Below, one piece after another: positions 44,901-55,500 of a stretch of 64,000 bases of DNA (positions are counted from its first letter, which is position 1; every line of letters starts with the position of its first letter). Below the pieces are notes generated by a model. It ran no database searches, was not told the origin of the DNA, and saw nothing but the letters and a program-made list of their open reading frames with translations. The position numbers and the translations under genes were made by a program. This stretch comes from Melitaea cinxia (lineage: Eukaryota; Arthropoda; Insecta; Lepidoptera; Nymphalidae), in NCBI RefSeq assembly GCF_905220565.1, contig NC_059399.1, positions 13,196,501 through 13,260,500 of the forward strand. Reading direction: 5' to 3'.

Positions 44901-45925
44901 CCTGTATTTTATTACTATATTCGTGAAACAAAGGGCGATCGTCAGTTTTAATGATTTCAGTTTGTTGAAAAGCATCTAAGTCGCGTCATTTAAACAGATG
45001 CAGTAGGTATATTAGTGAAAATAATGAGAAATAATATGACAAAATAAAGCCGTATATTAAGATGAATGCTAAATATAAACGAGGTTCGTATGTAGGTTGA
45101 GGCTGGCCATATTATACCAGAAATTATGATAGGATTGAGTGAAATATGTGGTAAAAAATAATTATTGTTACGGTGACATTTGTTTAAAGAAATTGGAGGA
45201 AAGGATACAATGCTAATTTCACACAGTCATAAAACGAAATCAAGATAGCAGCTTTGGCAACCGTAATGATAAATGCTTGTATAGCTTCGATACAATTTAT
45301 ATTTAACTTGAATGTGTGTTTAATATTTTTCAGCTTCCTTTACTATCAGTAGAATTCATTTCAATGGCTGTATACTTAGGATGTATGTTGTCGCAACTTT
45401 TCATTTACTGTTTTTATGGGACACATCTTACGGTAGAGGTAAAACAAACTTAATTATAAAAATAGAAAAAAAGTTAACACTATTATAATTATGTATTTTG
45501 ATAAGCATAATTATGATGTAAAAAATTTCAATATCAAATATAATAAAATCTAAAACGTATTTTACTTTGCATTATACTTACTAAATATTTTCTTATATCA
45601 CATGATTATCTAAGTCAAAAATGGTTTGACCTTATTTTGTTTAATTATAGAGTGATTTAATAAATGAGTCAGTCTATCAGTCGGACTGGTTATCATTGTC
45701 ACCCTGTTTTCGTCGCCGACTGCTTGTGCTGATGGAGCGATTTAAGCGCAAGATAGAGCCTCGCACAGCTCGTGTGATTCCATTATCTGTGGACGTCTAC
45801 ATTTCTGTAAGAATATTCATTTATTATTGTTAGCGATATAGCGTTTTGAATGTGAAAATAAAGTTTATTTTTTTCAGGTCTTGAGGTCATCTTATGCACT
45901 CTTTACTATTCTAAATAGAAAATAG
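38987..45925 (+). CDS. Insect odorant receptor, eight exons, 391 residues
   Basis: Exons: 38987-39154, 39456-39585, 40337-40541, 41207-41470, 41879-41978, 45334-45438, 45651-45806 and 45878-45925. Every junction keeps frame, the total is 1176 bases including TAG, and the length matches the usual 380-420 residues. These receptors are seven-helix ligand-gated channel subunits that pair with Orco in olfactory neuron dendrites. Family marks: a short N-terminus (MYDTFQAFRPHF), the TM3-4 region GYFPFDTSHSPTFEIAVIYL and MDCTIAAFYAYAQTQLKILR, the conserved HYEQIVWFVKEIESIF, and a C-terminus with GTHLTVE...SVYQSDWLSL and SSYALFTILNRK. Intron 1 uses a GC donor (CAG|GCAAGT). Intron 5 (3.4 kb) is filled with retroelements. 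The subgroup and ligand cannot be told. Confidence 0.9.
39653..39970 (-). mobile_element. SINE-2 copy with a palindromic head, in odorant receptor intron 2
   Basis: Plus-strand order is the 3' end first (AATATCCCACTGCTGGACAC, GGAGAAGGATTAGAGCTTAA), then the body, then the reversed head with GCGGAGCCGAACCCGC. The head is repeated in inverted orientation at its edge, making a 20-bp perfect palindrome arm. Confidence 0.7.
40845..41078 (-). mobile_element. SINE-1 copy in odorant receptor intron 3
   Basis: Tail GGTAAACAACTTAATGCTTG and reversed head GTGGGAATCGAACCCGCAAT are both present; it ends just after a box A-like ACTGCGCCAACGGGGTAGTC read on plus. Confidence 0.8.
42222..42535. repeat. REP-E copy in odorant receptor intron 5
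   Basis: Collinear with 14668-15010: GCGATTTCGTCCGCGTGG, AAGTAGCCTAAGTTACTCCT, a CAGA run and GACACTCCAATTTTATTTAT. Confidence 0.75.
42820..44640 (-). pseudogene. CR1/Jockey-type LINE, 5'-truncated and decayed
   Basis: Minus-strand pieces: 44640-44409 reads HTVDHDILLAVFENLNF and RLRAGVPQSSVLS (reverse transcriptase boxes around the active site). 44190-43843 reads LEFQNSIKNLGLILDNTLSW and RLQNMIIRFIFGLRKYDRI. About 43690-43540 reads NSLPRDIRQADSIDSFKRHV. The 3' tail is TTTATTT-rich at about 42825-42850 on plus. Between the two ORF parts the YADD region is missing or out of frame. A REP-4 copy (43092-43432) sits inside its 3' part. It lies in antisense in intron 5 of the receptor gene. Confidence 0.8.
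43092..43432 (+). mobile_element. REP-4, the most complete copy
   Basis: It starts CATTACAGCCTATACAGTCC and passes through AGTCACCACGCTGGGCAGG, CTGCTGCCCGTCTTCGGC and GTGGTAGTGGAACTGTG to CGTAGCCACACAGCA. It serves here as the reference for the other copies (28066, 49247, 57640 and 61845). It is probably the 3' tail of a retroelement. Confidence 0.75.
44641..45333 (+). other. Remainder of odorant receptor intron 5
   Basis: AT-rich; no repeat or ORF supported. It ends with the TTTTTCAG acceptor of exon 6. Confidence 0.6.
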
Positions 45926-46229
45926 TATTGTATTTTATCAAGAAGTGTACCTAACAATGTATGTTTTACCTATATAAAATCAATTCTATCAAATACATAA
46001 GATAAAGTGGAGTGTATAATCGCTAAAACTAAGAATAGACTATATCCATTCCTGTTCTTGTTTACACCGAATATTAATGAAACATATGTTTTTCATAGTT
46101 TTTCGATCGCCAAAACATTGTATTGTCAGAATTCTATCAGAATAAAGAAAGCTTTCTATAAATAGTTTCTGTATCATTTATTCGCCTCAACATTCTCGGC
46201 TACTTGTAATTATTTTAAGAGTGGCATTT

Positions 46230-46528
46230 TTGTATATCGCTTATATCTTGTCAGACGTAAACGGACGAAGGCACCCGCCTTGGTGGCGATTGACTCACGT
46301 ACTCCGGTAGACAATCCAGGAACCCGCCTCTTCAGTGCTCCGTACGTCGTAAGTGCTGAAAGTCGTGTAAAAAGTTGTATCCGGCCGTGAATAGTGCGCG
46401 TGGAATTTCGTTTATAAATACGCGATTGCGGGCGGTGCGCTCGGGAGAGGCAGCGTGTTCCTCGTCTGTTGGAGGCGGCGTGCGTCGCGTGCGCGCGCTG
46501 AATCAACGCCAGCGATGCGCTCGCGCCG
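46230..46528 (+). promoter_or_regulatory. CpG-rich promoter / 5' UTR region of the PKC gene
   Basis: A sharp rise in GC and CpG content (for example GCGTGCGTCGCGTGCGCGCG at about 46480) sits in otherwise AT-rich DNA and leads directly into the first coding exon. Open frames on both strands here are by-products of the base composition. No TATA box can be assigned; promoter activity is inferred from position and composition. Confidence 0.5.
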
Positions 46529-49500
46529 ATGATATTCACCGGCGGGGGGGCGCGCCGTCGCACCTCGCCCGCGCCGCCGCGCACGCGCCCTCCCGCTTAC
46601 CAGCATCTATATGCTGAAAATGTAAGTGCCGTAAAGCATTTCCATTTCTCGTTGTATCAAAATGCTGGAAGGTAATAGTAGAAATAATTTGCTGCAACTA
46701 CCAGCCTTTTGTGATCTTTCCATAGCAGAATGATTGAATCGTTGCACAACAAACGTAGCAGCGTATTGTTTCGCCAAGTCGTGTCATGCGTCTGCATTCG
46801 AACCAGAAGCGTGAGCTTAAAAGCTTTTGCCCTGGTTTACTTTCATTATCAGCCTGTCGTGGTTAGTTAGTTTATTTCTTAAATAGTTTATAACAATGTT
46901 TTATTGAACTTTACGACAAATAAATGAACGTGACATGTCTAAAATATTTTATTAAATGATTTTGGTTGTTTATGTTCAAAATATTTATACTTAAATTAAA
47001 GTACTATTACGTGTACGGGAAACTTAATCAGTTATACGTGCGTATAAAGAGTTCGCCTACTTAGTTCTACTACTAAATATACTAATAATATTATAAAGAA
47101 GAAATATTTGATTTTTATTTGTTTGTAATGGATAAACTCAAAAGCTACTTGACCTATTTAAACATTCTTACATCAAGCGTTTTGAAGAAAACAGAACAGT
47201 TAAAATCGTGTACATAATGCACGCGGATGGAGACATTGTATCTAGTATCCTATTAAAATATATACTTTTACGTCCTATTCATACTTTAAAAATGTTTCGA
47301 AAACAGCTTATACTGTCATTTGCAAATTATTGATGATACATGACTAACAAAGCTACAACAACAGTACCCAAATAATCGGGTACCCAGAAAGTACATGGAT
47401 ATAAACATATACCTATTTATTACCTCCAAGGACAACAGTCTATGCACGATATGATATGATCGAACCCAACCTCACAGATCACCATGAATTCTGAGACCGC
47501 GTGTAGCTTTCAAGAAGGATGTTATGGTTTACACGGTCGGAAGCTTTTTCAAAATCCGTAAAGACAACGTTGACGTATCTGCCCTTCCCAATGCCCCTTC
47601 ACCACACGATGGATCCAGCACCCACACGGTGAATCCATCGAGTGCTAAGAAGTTAGTCTGCCCCTGTTAACAAATAATTATTTCGTGTTACATTACATTA
47701 TTATTAACCAGTATCACCTCATTCTTACATGTTCTACTCTCAAGTTTTTTTTTTTAATTAAAATCTCCGCATAAGTAAATTGTTGCTTTAAGGACAGAAT
47801 CAGAGAACAAATTCAAATTAGATAAGTTGGACCTATCACGCTGGAATCTGTGTCTGTGGATTGACCTTGGCAATAATGAAATTGAGTAAATTTTCATACA
47901 CTACTTTTTTGAACAGCTTAGCGATAATACTGAGAATGGATATAGGACGATAGTTGACAATTGAAGACTTATAACCTTGTTATGCATGGGAACTGTTTGA
48001 GCTTTTTTCCAAATGTCAGGGAAAATTCCTTCCCGCAGTGACCTGTCAAACAAAATTGCAATGGTATAACAGAGGCTATCAGCACAAAAAGCGAAAAACA
48101 ACGGCGGGATACCGTCACATCCTATACATTTACTTTTTTCTAGAGTTTGTAAATTTTTTAATGAATTATGTTTGTTTACATTTATTTTCGACAAATAATA
48201 ACTACAAGGGTGAGTGAAGGTAATACAATAGGTGATGTGAGGCTTGCTCCCTAAGGTCTTAAAAAGACACTTTCGAAAAAACATGTTAAATGCGTTACAT
48301 ATATCATTGCCCTTATTATTATGGGTGAATTTAGAAAGGTAGCTAAAGACGTTTATTTATTAACAATACACTTTATTGTACACCAATACATAAATAATAT
48401 AAATCAGAATATCATAAGGTACAAAGGGGGGCCTCATCGCAGTAAAGCGATCTCTTGCAGGCAACCTAGGGGCAGAGGAGAGGTGTACAAATTGAGACAT
48501 AAACGTTTGAATATATTTACTTAAACACATATACATATAGGTACATACATACATACATAAATACATACATACAAACATACACACATATAATTTTATTAAT
48601 TTTATTTTATGTAACATACATATATATAATTTTATTCACGTTAAATATCAAGAAAATGCTTCCTGACAGTCTTTTTAAAAAAAGAAAGCGATTGTACACG
48701 CTAATATGCAAGGTCAAAGAATTCCAAAGTCGAGAAGTTTGAACAGTGAAAGATTTAGTATAAAAGGAAAAGGAGTGAGAGGGGATTTCAAGAAGTAAGC
48801 TATCCTAAGAACGAAGACTACGTTCATGGAAATCGCTAAAAAATTTAAATCGTTGCTTTAAATAAACAGGTGCAACAGGGTTAAATAGAATAGAGTAAAG
48901 TAAGTTGAGAATATGCGTATTCCTGCGAAAGCGAATTAGGAGCCACTTAAGTTTTTTACGAAATTCAGACATATGATCACATTTACGAAGTCCAAATACG
49001 AATCGTATACATAAATTCTGGATTCGCTCAAGTTTATTTATTTTCCTCAGTAATGTCAAGATAACATAGACGTTCATTTATTAGGAAGGTTATTATTATT
49101 TTTAATGAAAAACTATTTTTTTTTGTAATTTATTATTTTTTTTGTAGTTTCTCATCGACTCTTCTTTGCAGTGCTTTACATTCCGAATATGTGGTAGGTT
49201 CATATTTACTAACAATAAACTTCAGGCTAATGCAGCTATAATTTCATCATTACAGCCTATACAGTCCACTGCTGGACATAGGCGTCCACAAGTTTACGCC
49301 AAAAATAACGTGAACTCATGTGTTTTGCCCATAGTCACCACGCTGGACAGGCGGGTTGGTGACCGCAGTACTGGCTTTGTCGCAACTATAATTTGTAAAA
49401 TGAATATTCACCCATTTCTTTTGACCTATATTTGAATACTTGAATAAAGATAGTTTTGATTCTGACTAGACTAGTTCTTCGATGACCCGATGATTCCGAT

Positions 49501-52500
49501 GATGATGATGATGATCGATGATCGACCCATGTGACATTTAAGGCCAGTACGTCGCTATGATAAGTTATAGAGCTCTTTACTTCATCACTACATAGTATAA
49601 AACAAAATCGCTTCCCGCTGTCTATATGCTTAGATCTTTAAAACTGCGCAACGGATTTTGATGCGGTTTTTTTATTATATAAAGTAATTCCAAAGGAAGG
49701 TTTATATTTATAATACATGCCAATTATATATCGCTCTTTCAAGAGTAACCTTTAAATAAAATATGTTTGTATTGTGTAATGACAAAAAAGCTGTGAATGT
49801 TGTATATAAAGACAATCTGTAGTAATGCGAAGCCGAGGCAGGTCGCTAGTTCTAAATAATGTTATTTTATATTGATAAAAGACCAGTCGACTAAGTAGCT
49901 TGTTAATTTTAGAGTTTCTCAATTACAAAACTTAACCATCTTTGAAATAATAGGTATATTATAAAGTAAGGTATAATAAAGTATCTTAGGAAAAAAAAAA
50001 CAAATGTGTCTTACTTTGTCGGAAAAAGAAATTAAATTCGATGATTTACAATATATATTTACAACGAATTGATAAGAATTAAAGTTCTGATTTTTCATGG
50101 TGTTCTAAATAATTGTGACATGTAATGGAAAGCCTATCTCTAATTAGTTTCCATTACATGTCACACACATCCATACTATCTGGTAAACTGTTATAAGAGA
50201 ATTGGGTAAACATCAAGGTTGAGTGGCGTAGTATTGAACAGTAAATGTACGGATATAAATAGAGGGAACTAATGCGTTAAACGGTTGATGGAATCGTCGT
50301 ATTGTGAGATCTTATTGTAGATACGGTTACAAACACGGCATTATTTATTACAAGTTTTAGGTGACGAAAAGGCACTTTTGCTAAGTGGTTCATTAGTTAC
50401 AGACAACAATATTAATTTGGCTATCTATTTTTACAAGTCTACTAGAGGAAGTACGTTTTCCACGATAAACAGTACATTATATGTTTTATACTTATGGCGT
50501 TGCTTTACGTGAATGAAAATACCTTTGAATGAGTCACGAATCCCAACGAAGACTTAGTCAAATACGAGTATGTCAAGCAAATTTACAATATTAGCCATTC
50601 GTTCACACCGTTTCAGCAGCAATCGGATTCATGCCAGGGAATTCTTGAAAGACCTTGAGGTTGCGACGTTTTCTCAGCGAATATCGATGTATCTAGTAGC
50701 GTGTAACGTCCCTTTAACATTAAGGGCAACATATTAGTGTAAACAAAATGTAAGTAAACAAATCAGATCATTAAGCACTCCGGGTCTGTACTCGTATCTG
50801 TTGTCTGAGTTGGCGATGTACCGCCAATTAGCTTTCGCGGAAGTGTGATGTCTCGTTTGTTTCGGGTACGTTGCCTACTGTGTCTGAAATTATATTTGAA
50901 ATGTTCATCATAAACCTATTAACAAAGACAAATAATATACTTATGTTGCATTTATTTTATAGACTTTCAAAAAGGATGACGCACTCATTTTTGTTGATTG
51001 TTTATTATTTTCCTCGAAATCAGTCAGAAATAATAACTGACATATGATAATTATCTCATTTTCTATTACATTTCCTTGTGCTTTATACCACGATACTTTT
51101 AGACTTAGGGAAATTTGTTGCAAAATAATGAATTTACACTTAATAGTACCTAATAATGAACTTACGATCCGAAATTAAAGTTAAAGGAGACGCTGTGAAG
51201 CGTTGTCGCTCAAAGTCGTTAAAAGCTTGAAGTGCTCTTTATTTTCATTTAATGAATAATTTAATTTCAAGGATTTTTTCTTTTAATTTGTGTTTATATT
51301 TAATTTCCTTCTTCGTAATTATTAACTTTAATGTAGGAAATACATACTTATTACTGTACATTCCGATTTCAGTGGTTGCCGGGCGGTGGCGAGCGCGGTC
51401 GAGAGCGAGGCGCCGACGAACCAGAAGTTCGTCGCTCCCGTGCTAAACGCATCACGCAACGTCGTGGCGCCATCAAACACCATAAGTAAGTTTGTTTGAC
51501 GCTCCTTATAGTATTCTACGCCATAGTACCAAGGTTGTAGTTCATAATAGCCTTATGGTATAAAAATACAATTTGTATTTTTTTTTCGTATATCTCTTAC
51601 CCTCTTATTACCCTTTTATTATACTCATATAATATACATAATATGAAAATCTATAAATATAAATATGATTAAATAAATAATGAAAATGATTCTGGCAACA
51701 CCTTTGTACTTGGAAAATATTAAAATAATGTAAAACTTAAATAATTGTACTGATACCTACTAAATTTTGCGAAATCAAATATAATTTTTATATTCCTTAA
51801 TTACTATTTAAAATTAGCAAACAATCTAATTGTGCGCTACAGATCGAACTAAGTAGGTATTAGTATATTTTAATTGTATAACAAAATTACACCACCCGTA
51901 TTGTAATCATGACGTTTGGAACAATGGCAAAATATTTGGTATTTAGAACAAACGATAAACATACCAATTACAATTACATTTTGATTGACTAGTCTGTTGG
52001 CGCAGTTTTTAGTCATCCTGCTTTCTGCTCCAGAGGTTGTGGGTTCTATTCCTACCCCGAGTCTGGATGTAATATATATATACATATATATCAGTACTAT
52101 ATCACAAATATATTTAACATAAAATGGCAGATCATTTATATATATTAAAAAAAGAAATAGACCCAGAATTGACCCCTGTGGAACGCCCATTTTTAGCACA
52201 GATCCCGAAGATTTCGTTCCGTTTATTGATACGGGTATTGCACCCCCAAGTGCTGAAGCCGACATATGGTCTAGGACTGCCTACCCGGGCGTCGTGGATA
52301 TCACCCGTAAATGGGTTCCCCTGCGATACCAAAAAAAAGGAACAGATGACCGTGTGTGTATGTTGTAAATATTTATTTATTATTTATTATTGTAATTAGG
52401 TAGGGACTAGGGAATATATGTAAGTTGTTGAGCCGTTCAACTCGTATAAAAGTTAAACATCTTCGTGTCTTTTATGTTCAATTATCTATCTCTCGTTATT

Positions 52501-55500
52501 GCTTACTAGGGTATACTTATGTACGCACGTAAGAAGTTATGCTTCATTGTTCTAACAACTTCACGCTGCTCACTTCTTCTTCGTTGATTAGCTAACTTCA
52601 GGGTGTCAAATGTGTGTAAAAATTTACTCTTATCATTTTTCCCTAACTCGCCAAAAGAAGTATAAATTTAAAGTACTATGTAACATTATATGGCTGACTG
52701 ATTGATAATAAAGTTATAAATATAACACAGTTTTTATCAGAAGTTAGTAACACTATATGAAATTTATAAATAAATGATAAAAGTCAAATAAAATAATATT
52801 GCTTAAGGATTATTATTCTTTGTAAAGTACTTCTGTCTCTTGTTTTAGTACTTAATATTTACAATTTTTGTATCATTATAATTGACTGATTGATATTCTG
52901 CGTTAGAAAGGTTATTTGATTATAAGGTAGTTGTATATATGTAGGTTTTGGCAATGTTGTCCGTCCAATTAGCGTGTCACGTCTGGCATGTACTATCATT
53001 TATCTAGTAAATAAATCATTGTGTCAATATTCATAAACGGGCATTATTTAGATATATAGTATTACAACGATAGCTTAACATTTTTTTTCATAAATAATTA
53101 GAAGCAGCAAAAGTATTAAATTACTTTTGACATTCGTATTAAATCCTTACGTTTTACAAACTGTTTTCTTACTTCATATTTGACTACTAAGTAATCTATT
53201 CACGTTTAAGTATACGTAAATTATCTAAATACAAATGTCTTTCTGTATTTTAATGAAAGGAAGTTTTCTTGAAAAACTAATAATAAATAAATTCTTGAAA
53301 AATTAAAAATGAATAAACATATTTTTTCTAGTTTACTCAAATACTTTATTAATGATATTTCTGTCGCCACGGTGACTCGTCCCATTAAAGTTGTGTAACA
53401 ATTAAATATCAGCTTAACATTTTTTTGACTAGCCGTGTTATAAATTTGATTTAAAAATAAATAGTTACCTATATATGAAAATTTTGTGTCATGTTTCTTT
53501 ACTTACAGTATGTTAAAATAACTAACCTACTGTAAGAACTGAGAACTGTAATCATTATCGTTAGTGTTATTTGTCAGAGGAATTAGAGAAAAGAAAATAA
53601 AAATTGTTGTAACTATTCCCTTTATACGTTTTTTTAAAGATCTCATCGTGGGTTAATGGTCCGGGAGCCAGTGACAGATTTTCATGACCAATTTCCTCCC
53701 AATCGAAACTTCGTAAAATGCATAAGGGGTTTTTATTATGAACTAGCTGACCTGGCAAACTTCGTATTGCCTTTTTTTTTCTTAAATATAATAATTACAT
53801 ATATCAAAACAAAATATACCCTATCTTTCAAGTTGGATCAAATTGCACACGGTGTGCAAATTTGATCAAAATCGGTTAAGTAGTTTAAGAGTTCATCGCG
53901 GACAAACATTGTGACACGAGATTTATATATATTAAGATATTCGCGACTCAGCTGCGACTCCGAAGGTGAGGTGAGCAGTGGCAGCCTTCCACGCATGGAG
54001 AAAATATTATATATATTATTATAATGCGCGATATTAATTTTCATTCATAGTAGCATATAAAATATCACCAGGTAAATTTTTAGTTGAGAGAAAATCATCG
54101 AAAACATTTTTTCTTTTATGTTTAAGCGGCTAGCTGACATATAATCCACCATGTTATGGCCAACTGACATTTTTTTCCTTCAAGATATTAGGTAAACTAT
54201 AATCTGACAAATTTTGAAGTGATACGAAATGACTCAAATAATTGTGATAAAACAACGAAAAAAAAGAACCGATTTCAATTACATCGACAAGTAACAATAC
54301 AACGTAGGTAGACGAAAAAATAGTCAAGTAAATACGCATAATTAAAGATTAAATAAAAAGTTGTAATGAGATCTCGATGAAATTTAAATGTAACCACATG
54401 ATAAGCATCAGCTTTCGATTAAAATAAAAAAATCATCAAAATCGGTACACCCAGTAAAAAGTTATGCGAAGTTAATTAGTTGTTAAAATGCGTTAGCTCG
54501 ACGAAAAAATAGTCAAGTAAAAACGCATTATTAAATATAGCTCAGAAAGTAGTTGTTAGATTTCAAATAAATTTAAATGGGACCATTCGATTTTTTTATC
54601 GATATCGGTCTACCCAGTTAAAAGATCTGAAGTAACATACATAAAAAAAAATCGAATTGAGAATCTCCTCTTTTTTTGGAAGTCGGTTAAAAAACTTTTT
54701 TGTTACATCTTTCAAGGTACCAGCTGACAAACTTTCGACTGCGATATAACCAGCTGACATTAATTTTCATTCATAGTAGCATCTAAGCTATCAACAGGTA
54801 TATTTTTAGTTGAGAGGAAATCATTGAAAAAAAAATTCTTTTATTTTCAAGCGGCCAGCTGACATATAATATGGTCACCACCATATTATGGTCAGTAGAC
54901 ATTATTTTTCCTTCAAGGTATTAGGTATACTATAATCCAACAAATTTTAAAGTTGGAGGAAATGACTAAAACAAAAACACCCACGAAGCCTTATGCCTTT
55001 TTGCGAAGTTTCGATTGGGAGGAAATGATTGACCGAATTTGTACCTGGCTTCTGGATCATAAGAATGTTGTCAGAAGCTTCAGAACTCAAATTAGAACGT
55101 AGATCGTAATCTTAATCAGAGTGGGTGTTAGAAATTTAGAGAAGATTTTTTATTTACTGTTTGTCGTTCTTTTTTTATATAAATTATATATTTATAAATA
55201 AGTAAATGTTTCTTACGTATTATAACCTATCAATAAAATTACTTTACAGAATCCATGAGGTGAATGGACATCGTTTTGCCGCGAAATTTTTCCGACAGCC
55301 AACATTTTGCACCTTTTGTAAAGAATTTCTATGGGGATTCGGCAAACAAGGATACCGTTGCGTCGTGTGTCAGACCGCTGTTCATAAGCGATGTCATAAC
55401 AAATTATTGGGAAAATGTCCTGGATCTACCGCCTACTCTGACGCTACTGTGGTAAGAAAAACATATATTTTTAAGAGCTTTTTAAGATGTTTTGCAATTT

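Larger units (their letters stand above)
53641..55095. repeat. Composite of inverted and direct repeats around a REP-5 element
   Basis: Outer inverted copies at about 53650-53713 and 55007-55075 share TTTCCTCCCAATCGAAACTT. Inner direct copies of about 200 bp lie at about 54031-54240 and 54757-54975 (TTAATTTTCATTCATAGTAG, TTTTTAGTTGAGAG). Between them is a REP-5 element. Confidence 0.65.

Noticed and set aside
46210..46617. Long GC-rich open frames on both strands
   Set aside because: They arise from the CpG-rich PKC 5' region; only the plus frame starting at 46529 joins in phase to the next exon.
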